64,000 nt of DNA from Homalodisca vitripennis (lineage: Eukaryota > Arthropoda > Insecta > Hemiptera > Cicadellidae), in NCBI RefSeq assembly GCF_021130785.1, contig NC_060212.1:146035501-146099500 (forward strand), written 5' to 3'. This document shows, piece by piece, positions 49,808-61,601 of the stretch. The first letter of the stretch is position 1, and every line of letters begins with the position of its first letter. The translations under genes and the position numbers were made by a program. The notes below the pieces were generated by a model. The model made no database searches and was not told the DNA's origin. It was given only the letters and a program-made list of their open reading frames with translations.

Positions 49808-52295
49808 AAAGTGTTAAAATCAATGTAATTAATATTAACAAATTACCAAAGTAAAATTATAATAAATCTTCATAAATAAAATAAAAATAAATAAATCTTA
49901 TTCAAAAATTTACAAGTCCTGTATTGGAAGCTTCTCAAACTCTTTTATTTAAAAAGTTTCTCGTGTTCGATTTATGGGAGAGAGAAACGGGTACATTAAT
50001 GGTGTTCAACACTGTTAAATGTACAAAAAATAACTTAATACAATGTTTAAAAAACTTGTATTTGCTCTCTTCTTCAGTTGAGATAATAAACTAAAACATA
50101 CAGTTAACAAAAGAAGTTGCCAATTCATAATAAAGTGTTTGACGGATATAATGTTGTCATTGAATTGTGGTTAAGTCTGTTGTTTAGTATCTAATTTATC
50201 TTAATTTAGTATATATATTTATTATATATACTAATTATATTTGATATTTATACATCTTTGACACAAGTTAGAAAAAAATAGATACTGGATTATTTGATAG
50301 TCTCATCGCTGTTTTTTAAAGTCAGTTGTTTGCTTGTGTTTTCGTTGTGAGTAACATAATATAATATTTGCAATTATTATGTAGGTAAATTGAAATTATT
50401 AATTGTCTGAATAAAACATTTGACTATTGTTTGAAACATTAGAAATGAAATTTGTATTTGACATGTAATATAGTTGAAGTTTTCTTGATGAATAAATATG
50501 TTCAGTTTTGCTAAAAAAATAGTTTTTAATTTTTTTGCTAAATTAGGTGATATTTATAAATGTTTGTGTAAATTAATACTATTTTAGGCATGAAACAGAT
50601 ATATTCCAATGCAACATGTTACCTGAGTAATTTCAATTTTAGAAACATGCTCCATACTAAGCTTAAATCAGTATAAAACTAAAAAGTTATGATATAAGTT
50701 CATCAAACTATACAATTTTTAAAACTGAAAGAATTTTTAAAAACTGGAAGAATTTTAAAAATTGGATTTTGAATTTTGTATAGCAAACATACTAAGTCTG
50801 TTGGGTGCTTCCTTTAAAAAGTAAAAATACTTTATTTATATATAGTATATAGTAACAAATATTTTTCACTTACAAGCATATTTATTAAACTATTAAAACT
50901 TGTTAAAAATATATGTATGACAAAAAATACGTAACTATAAATATTTATGACAGAAAATACATAACTAAAATAACTCTCAGTATTTCTTATGATTTTTATA
51001 AAATATCAGAGAATATAACCTGTCAATAGGGGTTATAACCTGCCTAATTATTGTTTTTACTTTTTAACTAGGCCTGTATTTAATTGAAGGATTTTTTACA
51101 ATTATATTTCTTTCTAAATTATTGTTTGAAAAAAATAAGATTTAAGTATTATTGATTAAAAACTAATTCTTGATAGAATGAATCAAAACAGTATTTTAGT
51201 CTAGATGTTTACGATCTTTGACATGGTAAACACAGAACAACCATTCTGAGATTCGTTGAATTTTCTTACCCAAAATACTGTTTTCAAATCGCAGTCACAT
51301 CATTGAACTACGATGCACACTAACAAGCGACAGGGTAAAAATAACCAGCTGAAGGCTGCAGGAAATTTGTAACGATGCAAACAGTGTTTAGTTTCGCTAG
51401 GAGCTTATAAAGAGTGTTGCACGACAAGCGCAAGCACTGCAGTGGCAGTGGCAGTGGAGTTGTGTTATTTGCAGTCTAATTGGATCCGCCTGTATGCCAC
51501 TCAATCGAAACGTGTCCACAGCCTGCTTTCATCTCAATGTTAAAAACTAAATGTTTTAAAAATAAATGTATTCAATGTGTTTGACTAATTTTTAGATATC
51601 AAGTAAATGAAAAATAATGTTTACACGTTTACTAATACACTTTTTCTTCCCAATGCCAATCATAGAAACACTTTAGGGCACAATACCAGAAAACTCTCTA
51701 AAATTGTTCTGAACACCATAGTATTAGGGTAATGTGTTCACTAGGATCAAAAATTTCTCATAGAAAAAGCATTTCATTTTATACTTTTTTATTTTTTTTT
51801 TGTTTTAGCATTTTATAAAATCCTGAAAATAGAAGCAATAACAGTAACATTACATACACCTTGTATATGTATTGCTAATACTTACCTCATATAAGTGTTG
51901 TGTGTGATACATGATGTGAAGAGTCACTATTATTGTGACATACTGAATCATTTTATAATTTTGGATTTAATAATGGAGTAATTAGAATCATTTCCTTTGA
52001 TCTAAATTTTATGATGTAAGCAAAATGTAGACAAATCGCAGCATTGATATTTCAAATTAAAACATCGGAACAATTATATTTTGAACATGACCCATATAAA
52101 GGTGATGAAAGCTGTAAATTAATAATAGTCAGAAACTACATGTAAGTGGAAAACGGTTTTTTTAATGAACTGTTAATGATTTTTTTATGAATAACACCTT
52201 GTGTTTAGATACCTCTGTAACTGGAAAAATGTTTTTAGAAAGAAATACTGCCCCATAATATTAATTCCTTTTTAACAAATTTATTTGTCCAACAG

Positions 52296-52349
52296 CTGAG
52301 CGAGTTCGAAGACAACAAGAGGAGGCAGAGTTCACCGATCCTGAATCTG
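52296..52349 (+). CDS. RhoGEF2: RhoGEF2 exon 13, linker after C1
   Basis: Acceptor TTGTCCAACAG|CTGAGC and donor GAATCTG|GTGAGT. Two bases complete the codon split with exon 12 (or with the internal first exon), then 17 codons and one carried base (residues 515-531): ERVRRQQEEAEFTDPES. It is a charged, probably helical linker before the DH domain. No later exon was found in the window, so intron 13 runs past the right edge. Confidence 0.85.
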
Positions 52350-52618
52350 GTGAGTAAGTTTAGTATATCAGTTCAATTCTTTTTTAAGTGCCAAGTGATT
52401 TTTGCTTTTAAAATTCCACATTATTTATATTACCACAGTGCTGGATTTGAGACAGAATAAGAAACTTTTCGCATCATCTCAGAAACACATAAATACGCTC
52501 TCTATGGTCTTATGCAATCAACATTTTTTGAGGGAGGGATCCCTGAACTCCCCTTTCTTGGGAAGTCCCCCTAACCCCAGGAGTGCCAGTTCTGTCACTT
52601 CTAGTCGTAGAAATCGTG

Positions 52619-52624
<6 letters not shown>

Positions 52625-52670
<46 letters not shown>
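52625..52670. repeat. (AT)n microsatellite
   Basis: Pure AT dinucleotide run. Confidence 0.95.
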
Positions 52671-52673
<3 letters not shown>

Positions 52674-53639
52674 AAGTTTTTTTTACTAGGAATATCATCA
52701 GTTAAATTATTAATTTTTTTATGGTTTAATTGTTTGGCTTGTAATTGGGTAAGTTTATTGGTTTAGATTATTCTTTAGACATCGTTTGGGTTGGATTATT
52801 GTCATAAAAATTGTTTTAAAACGAGAAGAGCTGGATGGCCCATTGTGAAAATTAGAAATAAATACTGACCAGATGAATATCAGGTAGTCAAGTACTTGAA
52901 TTATCATGTTGTGCAAGTTAACAATATTTCATTTGGTGTTTTTGGGCTATTCTTTGAGTAAAATAGTCATCAGATGTTTTACAGAGAGGGGTGCTCCCAT
53001 ACTACTACAGACCCGTATGATGAGGTGCTCGAATGTCAAAACAGTTCGGATAAACCTTGTCCTTAAACATCTAAGATTATGATAAAGATCTATTGACGTG
53101 TTGAAACAGGTAAATTTGAAAAACACATTGTAACAGTAACGAAACCAGTTTTTGTAAAATATTGAGCTAGCGATGCAGCACAGTTGTAAAGGCGAATCTC
53201 TAGACCACATTACTTGGCCGGAGAGTGCACATTAGCGTGTGCATTTATTGCTGAAAACTTACTGCAGTTCTGGGCATTGCGCCAGTCACTCCACTTCGAC
53301 TATGAAAGTTAAACATAGTCATCAGGAAGTAACTGGGGCCAAAACCTCCGGGCCATCCCTCAGACACCACACCTGCACTCTTGCGAAGGTGCTGGCTATA
53401 TTTACCACCAATTACTTCAGTCTTATTTAGCAGATCTCAAATTAAAATTAATCGGACATGCAGCATCGGTAACGTCTTTTATACAATTTAGCAACATTAT
53501 GTTTGTTGTTTTGTTACAACTAATTTCTGTTTATAAGAAAATCTTCAGGATCTCCAATGGTTTACTTCTATATGCTAACTATACTCTGGCTCTATTTCCT
53601 CGAGGTATCCATGTACTGCAGGTTTAGATGCCATATATT

Positions 53640-53870
53640 CTCTGCAGTGATGTCCATGGGTACATTAATAGAGGTAGGGACAACTTGAGGGTTGAGCAGT
53701 ATCAAACATAGTCTTTTAGAAACTTCCTTCAAAAGTCGGTTAGGCTAGTCAACTGGCTCCCTAGGGACACCAAGCAACTGCAAAATAATTTCAAAGCAAG
53801 AGTAGAACCCTTCTTGGCATCAAACTCCTTTTATTCGCTTCATCAGGTCATGGTTAGCTACTGGGAAACA
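53640..53870 (+). mobile_element. LINE RT C-terminal remnant
   Basis: The plus strand reads DNLRVEQYQT, then FLQKSVRLVNWLPRDTKQLQ and NNFKARVEPFLASNSFYSLH, like the closing blocks of insect LINE reverse transcriptases. Stops interrupt; the 3' end is not defined. Confidence 0.6.
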
Positions 53871-54244
53871 ATAAGTTAATTCACTTCTCCTGTTGCTTGG
53901 TTTGCTAAGTGTGAAAGAAGTGAATGCAACAATAGTAAAAGTTTAATTTTTAGCTGGTTTTATTCAAACGATTTCTCTACCATCTTACCATTAAGTTGTT
54001 GCTATACAATATAAATATTTTTTTTGCTATAAAGCATATTTGATTTGATGTAAAATTCGTTGATAATTAGAGAGATTAGTTAACTGATAAGCTAAAGATG
54101 ATTTAGTAATATCAAAATTAATTCTTATGCAACTTATATGTAAATTCTCTCAAGAAAATTGTACTGATGTGACTGCACTCATTGGAAGGGTGTGAACTAT
54201 ACATAACTCCAAGAATGCTGTAGATGGAGCTTATATTGGTCACT

Positions 54245-54421
54245 GTTAAATTACATTAAAATACAAAACCAATATTTAATACATATTATTGTGAGGCCTT
54301 TCGATATCCAAGATACCTTCATCATTATTTTGTGATGTGTCTGATGAAGGTATCTTGGATATCGAAAGGCCTCACAATAATATGTATTAAATATTGGTTT
54401 TGTATTTTAATGTAATTTAAC
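54245..54421. repeat. perfect inverted repeat, 80-bp arms, 17-base loop
   Basis: 54245-54324 is the exact reverse complement of 54342-54421 over all 80 positions (checked base by base); the spacer is 54325-54341. The arm contains GATGAAGGTATCTTGGATAT and TTGTGAGGCC (inverse). It probably represents two oppositely oriented ends of a Penelope-like element. An RNA across it would fold into a long perfect hairpin. Confidence 0.97.
54336..54376 (+). ncRNA. hammerhead-ribozyme-like motif 2, in the palindrome
   Basis: CTGATGA (54341-54347) and GAAA (54364-54367) flank a 6-bp stem II, GGTATC/GATATC with loop TTG. AG..CU after GAAA allows a minimal stem III, then C at the cleavage position, then ACA pairing with TGT before the core. 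One extra base lies between CTGATGA and stem II, as in motif 1. On the minus strand the mirrored arm lacks the C of CTGATGA, so only this strand is complete. Confidence 0.45.
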
Positions 54422-54598
54422 TCCAAGAATGTTTCTTTTTGTTTTTTAGCGTAAGCTTTTCTATCTGAACGTTGGATAAACTCATGTCATGGTTGTTCAG
54501 TACCTAAATTTAAATTTACTCACATCTACCTGCAGTATTGCCACTATTGCCACTCTGAATACTAAAGATAGTTAACACGTGATACCAGTGTGACCTAT

Positions 54599-55069
54599 TT
54601 AACCCTTACCGAGCCAATGACGTTACTAGACGTCATGCCTAAACTGGCGCTAAAAGCCAACGACGTCCACTGACGCAAAATCAATTTTTTATTTTAATAT
54701 TATTTAAAAGCATTTCTGGGTAACAAACTTAGTAAAAACTGTTAAACAAGGTTTATCTAAACAAGAGACAACCGTTCGTGTCTATTTTGAAGGTCACGGC
54801 TCTTGTTCGATCGACAAAATAGCGGGCGGCCGGACGTTCATAGTCTCCCGCAGAGCCAACGACGTCTACTGACGCGCGCTCAGTCCGCCTGTAGTCTTCC
54901 GTGAGGTTAGATGTTTATTCGCCCTTCCATTTTCGATCCGCGTATTTATCTTTTCAATTTTGATGTTAATCAATAATTTTGATCAATGTGCAGTGTAGTT
55001 TATGTATTATTATCGTGATGTAGGGCTTTATTGTCAAGTTTTTTTTTAGTTCATTGCTTTTATTTAATT

Positions 55070-55109
<40 letters not shown>

Positions 55110-55434
55110 TTACTATATTCTTTATATTTTCTCTAAATACAAATTACTATATGCTTGTTTTTTGTAAAATATAAGAATAATTGTGTTCAACTATTGTTAA
55201 TTTTATATATGAACATATAGAATTAAATTTTTTCAGTGAAATTATGATTTTACCATTTTTTGGCTGTAAATTAACAATAAAGAGTGAAAAAAAATATTTT
55301 GTCATTTTTTTACCTCTTATGTTATAAGAATTATAAAAAAAATTGGTTTTGGTATGTGGGAATTTTTTTATTTTTAAGGTGTATGGCTCTTAGGAGTAGT
55401 TTTGGTTATTTATTTGTGGCTCGCTAAGGGTTAA
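54599..55434. mobile_element. TTAA MITE, third family
   Basis: TTAA at 54599-54602 and 55431-55434 with ends CCCTTACCGAGCCA and the inverse TGGCTCGCTAAGGG. Repeated GACGTC-like motifs near the left end. Contains an AT run (55073-55108). No coding. Confidence 0.75.
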
Positions 55435-55883
55435 TGTACCAGTAGGATAATATGAGTTACATAAAACACACGTCCTGTTCAAGAAGTATTTTTATAATAT
55501 TTTAAAAGAGAAATGTATAAAAAGTTTTATTTAAATGTATAAATTTAAGCTTAGTTCTACACTGGTCCTTAAGAAATTAAAATTAAATTTCCACACCAGC
55601 CTTAAAGGTTTCTATCAATTTTATCCTACATTAAAGTCTCTGAGATTTACTCAATGGTTCATAATTTATAGCTATTAAAACTACTACTATTATTATTGAA
55701 TGGTATATACTAAACTATTTTATAATAACAAAAATTATAATACTAGCACTATATTCAGGAGTGAAAAAATAATTATTATTGTGAGGGTTTAGGCAAAAAG
55801 TACTTTTAGTGTGATATAAATAAATAGTGTTTAAATTTGTTTAAATTTTGTGCATGAATAGACAGGTGATATAGTGACTTAGA

Positions 55884-56378
55884 CTCAAGAATCAAGATCT
55901 TTATTGATCTTCAGTAATACAAAATTACAATAGGCTTCGTCAGTTCCAACAATAAAATATCACAGCTTGCTAATTTAAAGATACATAAAAATAACAATAC
56001 TAATAATAATAAAGTAATTTTTTGGGGTTAGTTCACATATTATATAACAATAACATATTATGTGCAATAAATAACACAAACACCAATACTAATATAATAC
56101 AATACTACATTACATAAAAATTTTAAAATACCCACATTTAACTGTCACTAATATTATATTCTAAAAATTCTGTTATGGAGTAAAAATGCACGACTTGACA
56201 GCCAACTAGAAACCTGCCTCTTAAATGAATTAAAATCTAATAATCTCCATGATTCAGGGAGTTTGTTAATAAAAAATTTTATTTGTAAATATTTATGACT
56301 CTGCATATTTTTTCTAGTCTAGGAATAGGCAGGACTAAGTTGTTTACATTTCTTTCTTGTTTGATAACATGGATACCA
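55884..56378 (-). mobile_element. LINE 3' remnant, cut by a TTAA element
   Basis: On the minus strand: NLVLPIPRLEKICRVINIYK, then FFINKLPESWRLLDFNSFKR and QVSSWLSSRAFLLHN, followed by a 3' UTR ending AATAAAGATCTTGATTCTTG near 55890. The coding side stops at the TTAA of the next element, and a compatible open frame resumes past it at 57402. Confidence 0.65.
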
Positions 56379-57401
56379 TTTAACCCTTTTAAGTGCTATA
56401 AGCGTCTACGTCGTAGACGCAGCGTATTTTTATATATATATTGGTTCAGTTTATGCAAGTTACTGGCTGCAAACGATGACAGTTTCATCCAAAAGCCATA
56501 GAGTAACGACATTTGTATATTTAATTGCCGACAACCAGCTATTTTACGTCATTTACGTGAAATAAAAAGGTCAGTTCAGATGTTTATGTTGTGAGCGAAC
56601 TGACGCTGTGCTTTGTTTTACTCTGTTTTATGTTATTTTATCCATTAAATTGTGTGTTATAGTTGTGAAATTACTACTTCATTAGTATTCCAAATCATTG
56701 CATTACTTTATTTTTCATTGGTGTTTTTCCTTGTGTATTATATTTTACTAAGTTACAATGTCTTAATAAGAACATTGCAGGTTATGATGAGTTACTTTAC
56801 CTTTTTTATAGTTTTATTACTGAATAAATACAATTATTTAGGTAAAAAAAGTTGTTAACTGTGCTTGAATTTCTTCTTTTATAAATTTAATAATAATAAA
56901 GTTAGTAAAGCATTTATGCTAATAATAGTAAGTGTATTACTTTTTCTCTTGAGCATTTCAAACATTAGGCCTATATGTAGGGCACATACATATTATATTT
57001 TTAATCCACGCTTCTTATTTGTTGTGTAAAAATAAAATCAAATATATGTAATTTGTTTAGTTTTAGTTGCTCTTTCCTATGGTAGCCTCAGAAAAATAAT
57101 ATAAAATTGTTTTACCTACTAAAATTGTATGCCAAAGTGAAAAACCAATTATAAAAAAACATTTAACATTATAAAGAAAATTTATTTTATAACAATCCAA
57201 ATACGTAGAAATGTATTTTTTTTTTTTGTATTTATTTCTGTTTACTGTTTATTTATCTTCAATAAAAAAAAAGTAATAAGATATGACCTCAAATAAGGAA
57301 ATAGTAAGGAATTTACTAAAACTCTGCATTTATGCACTAAAAATGCTTAGCACTCTTGGGTATGGCAATGCGCCAGACCCCTTAGCACTAAAAGGGGTTA
57401 A
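56379..57401. mobile_element. TTAA MITE, fourth family
   Basis: TTAA at 56379-56382 and 57398-57401; ends CCCTTTTAAGTGCTA and the inverse TAGCACTAAAAGGGG. About 1.0 kb, no transposase. A GTCTACGTCGTAGAC palindrome sits just inside the left end. Confidence 0.7.
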
Positions 57402-58559
57402 TGAATACAAGCAACTGAATTCTTTTACTCCTTTACTCCAATCGCAAAATAGGCTGTTTGAATAAAAGTTACTGCCTTAATCTAATTGGGTAATACCAAA
57501 TTAGGTCAAGAAAATAAAAATAAAGAGACATTGTACTGAATTATGTTTGTAATTAAAAGTATTTTTTATTATTATATATTCAGTTCCAGAGACTACACTT
57601 CATTACAATAAATATGAATTATAATATTTCTATTTATCATAATGGAAAAAATTACATAATGGAGATTTTCAGATATTGGAGGATTTAGTGCTAAACTGTT
57701 TTCTAGTACATATAAATGTTACAAATAATTAATTATTCAATTTCTTAAAATTATTGGTTAAACTAAAAACATTTAACCATTCTGTGAATTTAAAATGTAT
57801 AGGATTTCACTAGTGCATTATTTCTCCTCCCGGAATTTTTCTGAAAACTATGATGTTCATATATTGATTAGGCTTCAAAGGTACATAATTAGAGATGAAA
57901 TATAGATAGCAGAAACCTTGAGTAAGATTGTTCAACAAATTCGTCGCAGTAGAACCACATTTGCTAATAGGATTATGTATTTATAATCGTACCCTTTCCA
58001 TGCCAGTGCCAAAGTGGCTCTACATCTTAAGGTATTAACTCATATTCCGGGACTGTTAGTTAATTGCTGTCAAGGCCGGTGGGGATATTTTATCGAGACA
58101 TCCTTGAGTTTTTGTCTAAAAGCAGCGGGTGGCGCAGCGAGTGTGATGACAGGGCCTTGTATCCTCTGTGTTTTATGTGTCAGGTGTCAAATTAAGAGAG
58201 ACAAACATCAGGTCGCCACACGTTCCAGTGTGTGTTACCAGCCAGCCGATCAGCCTCGCTGTTCACGGCTCGTAAACGTTATCGTGACACCTTGTGTCGT
58301 CTGACCACACCGAAATAGTCTCACGTACCAGACTGTATGTTTTCTAATTTGACCAGAGAAGTTTGAATCGTACATGTTTTTCACACAGCAGCATTATAGG
58401 CTGGTCGTTGAAAAAGTTGTAGCACCAATCAATACAGGAATGAGCCGATTAAACATGTGGTTGTTTGAATCCTAACTATTTCTTTGTTTACAGTCCATTA
58501 TTGACGATAATTTTAAGGAATAACAGGCATTGACTTTCATATTTATTCAATTGACTTAC

Positions 58560-58697
58560 ATGAAAAATATGTGCCTAATATGTATTTTTTAAGGTTTATA
58601 TGCTGTGATCATTGTAAATAATTAGCTATGACTTTGTCAATTGCATTTCTATGGATTGCCTAACGACAATAAAAACCTTGAATCTTGAATCTTGAAA
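58560..58697 (+). repeat. retroelement 3' tail with ATCTTGA repeats
   Basis: GACAATAAAAACCTTGAATC then TTGAATCTTG: a poly(A)-type signal followed by a short 7-bp repeat, as at the ends of many insect LINEs. Confidence 0.5.
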
Positions 58698-59031
58698 TAT
58701 TTTGGTAATGAAAGAGCCACTTAACAATTGTGAGTATCTGTAATATAAATTTATTCATTCTTATCTGAGTTTAATATATTACTTCAATTTTCTAAACACC
58801 TCAGATATAATAGTAGTTTACATAATAATCCTATTAGTATTATAAATTAAAAAGTTTATGATAAATGATATTTTGATATTTATATGTTTGGGATGTTAGT
58901 ATTTTTGATACTCAATCATACAAAATTTAGTGGACATATTCAGATGAATTTTTCATATTGTTTAGATACAACAATAACACATATTTATATGACAAATGAC
59001 ACAACAATTTATATATTTTTATTTTAAAATA

Positions 59032-59361
59032 CTACTTATTCCAGAAAATTGTATTTGCATAAAAAGAATACCCTTTGAAAGGATAATAGGACTTGGGACA
59101 TTTGACATTGTCATGTATTCCAAAAATGTATAACATTAAGTTTTGTAAAATTAATTTATAAACAAAAAAGTGCAGCAATAGACTGCCACTGTGATACCTG
59201 TCTGGTACATGAACAGCATGAAATCCTGACTGGGGAGAATGAACGCAAATCGATTTCACCGCATTGGAGCCAAAACCACAGACAACATAACTCACCCGAA
59301 CTAATGAAGATGGAACACTGTTTAGAAAATCAATGCCAACATTTTCAGGTGGTGTCGACAT
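59032..59361 (-). CDS. unrecognised small frame, possible nested gene
   Basis: 109 codons on the minus strand, starting MSTPPENVGIDFLNSVPSSL. After VR there is a good donor (CGG|GTGAGT at about 59295), so the first 22 residues could be a first exon of an intron-nested minus-strand gene; otherwise the frame runs on through YVVCGFGSNAVKSICVHSP to WNK. AATAAAAA follows the stop. No domain or transposon similarity is recognised. Could be chance. Confidence 0.25.
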   Translation of the reverse strand: MSTPPENVGIDFLNSVPSSLVRVSYVVCGFGSNAVKSICVHSPQSGFHAVHVPDRYHSGSLLLHFFVYKLILQNLMLYIFGIHDNVKCPKSYYPFKGYSFYANTIFWNK

Positions 59362-59578
59362 TTCGAGTTTGACGTGTTATTTGCTCTTGTGCAATGACCG
59401 TAGTTTTAGTTAATTCTCTCCAGTCTGGACTTCATGCCGTTTATGTATCAGTCAGCTATCGCTTAAATATACCACCTTTGAGTGTCACCCTTTTGCCCCA
59501 CAGTATGGTTTATAAGTATTTTTTAAAGAAGAGGTTAGATTGAAGAACACCTGGGAATGGATGTTGAATGTACTTTTA

Positions 59579-60490
59579 ATAATAATAATAATAATGTTGT
59601 CTTTATTTTCATCAAGCGTTTCTCAGTTACATACAGAACAACTATCGTCACATACAACATATACATGAAAATGAAATACAAATAAATAAAGAAAATCTAT
59701 ACATTAAGCAAATTCTGCCTCATCTTATTCTTAAATGTAGCTATTGAACATTGTTTCACATTTGGTGGGAGGTCGTTGTACAATTTCGGGCCGAAATAAG
59801 AGAAGCTCCTCCTTCCCAACTCCAGCCTAACTTTGGGAAAGTGAAGAAGATTCCCATGGCGGGTTCTGCGCTGAGAGACCTCATCCCGAAATGAGAGCTT
59901 CTCACTAAGGTACTGAGGCTCCTGATTAACAAGAGCCTTGTGGGCCATGCAGCACGTCATGACCCTGCAGATCATGTTTCCCAGAAATGCTATTCCCGTA
60001 GGCTGGGAAACAGTAGGCGAAAACGGACAGGACTAGTGACTGCATGATACGTAGTTTCGCAGACTCAGGCAGAAGATTTCTAAATCTGTAGAGTCCCCTC
60101 AGTCTAACCGAGTGCTCGTTGACAGGCATGCGTGACATGGTCAGAGAACGTGAGGCCGCTGTCTAGCACAACGCCAAGAGTCCTCGCCCTATCAAATACA
60201 GCCAAACTCTGGCCATCAAGCCTCACCATCACTCCTCTTTCACTGAGGGACTGCACAATGTTGTGTGGCGCCGTATGCAACACAGTGCACTTGCCTATGT
60301 TTAGTTTCAGCCCATTCACCATTGACCACCCCAATATTTTTTCAAGGTCGACATTGATCATATCAATGGCTGACACCATCTGCGATGGCTCATAAGACAA
60401 GTGCAGCTGCGAGTCGTCAGCATACAAATGAACTGTGCAATTGTGCACACAGCTTGGCATATCGGCTGTGTACATATTGAACAGAATATC
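59579..60490 (-). mobile_element. 5'-truncated LINE (CR1/jockey-type) with YADD motif and (TTA)n tail
   Basis: Minus strand: 60475-60104 reads MYTADMPSCVHNCTVHL then YADD (about 60424-60413), the reverse-transcriptase catalytic box, followed by GWSMVNGLKLNIGKCTVLH and TLGVVLDSGLTFSDHV; 60138-59926 and 59975-59697 continue through RLRGLYRFRNLLPESAKLRI and FSYFGPKLYNDLPPNVK to FKNKMRQNLLNV. Two frameshifts separate the pieces. The element ends in a TTA microsatellite (59579-59594), a usual LINE tail form. The 5' side is cut at about 60490. Confidence 0.88.
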
Positions 60491-61562
60491 TTCCTGTTAT
60501 GTGGAATAACTCTGTCATCATGATTCTAGTCCCAAAGACCAGATCTTCTACCCTACAAACAAGCTGATGCCATAGAAGTTAGTAGTCCCATTATGTCAAT
60601 TACTCCAAGTGTATATATATACACAAAGCTAGGAGCAGAAAGGGCACATTCTGTGCTAGAACTGTTGTATACAAGACATAAAACAGGTATTTTAAAAATT
60701 AAATTTTTCATTCTTTTTATGTTTTTTGTCTTTAAATAAGTATCATTATACTAATAGATTTTCTCCTGTTTACAATTGTGATAATGTATTTGTACTATTG
60801 ATTTTGAGCAACTGTTCATACTATTTTTGGGCAACCCAATTTTTAAAATACTTAGATAACAGACATTTCTTATATTTTACAATATAAAAACCAAGACAAA
60901 GTTGAAAATACATACAATATTCTGAGCACTGGTATTGCAACCACCGTACCCAAAGGCTGACTCAGCAACTTTTATATTTCCCACTAAAACTTCCTTGTTT
61001 CATGTTTTCTCACACCGAAAGTTCCTTTTTATAGGCGGCATAGACTCGCAGGTAGACCAGTTGGCACTTGGGTAAGGTGGTTGGCCCTATTGGCCCTCTG
61101 GTTGGTCATTAGGTGGTAAGATTAGATGAGTTTGAACCTTTTATCGCTTGCTGCAGAATCAATTCATTAGTAACTTCTAGTTTTCTTATACTTCCTTACC
61201 TTATTATTTAGAAAGTTTATTGAAAAGATAAATCAAATTTAAGCTGACAAATCAATAATAGCTCAAATTCACCTATTTACTCAGTTATGATTGTGTGTCC
61301 ATACAAAATTACTTAAAACATACAAATAATTGTTTTGTGTATATAAAAATCTTTGTAATTGCGTTTAAAATATTGCTTTTGTTGTTTTATTGTTGTTTAT
61401 TGCATTAATTAATATTATAATTTTGCTGATACATTGTGTTGCTTGAATTGCAATCAATGGATCTCTTTTTTAAATGTTTATGTTTTATTATTTTTGTTAC
61501 TGCTAAAATGTTGACTAGATGACATGATCTTGTATGTACCGCAATGTGGTTTTTCACATACT

Positions 61563-61567
<5 letters not shown>

Positions 61568-61600
<33 letters not shown>
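61568..61600. repeat. (TA)n microsatellite
   Basis: TA dinucleotide run. Confidence 0.95.

Positions 61601-61601
<1 letters not shown>

Larger units (their letters stand above)
36629..52295 (+). other. RhoGEF2 intron 12
   Basis: A 15.7-kb intron with three full TTAA elements (37561, 38854, 42628) and a fragment (47257), a LINE remnant (41100), an IS630-like element inside a tandem repeat (44732-47020), an internal first exon (49012) and a possible terminal exon (49737). 39505-41090, 43702-44650, 47560-48890 and 49900-52295 hold no supported feature beyond AT-rich DNA; 40370-40520 is locally GC-rich. Confidence 0.75.

Noticed and set aside
52402..52689. 95-codon frame after exon 13
   Set aside because: Ends in a Tyr-Ile run produced by the AT microsatellite and starts inside the intron.
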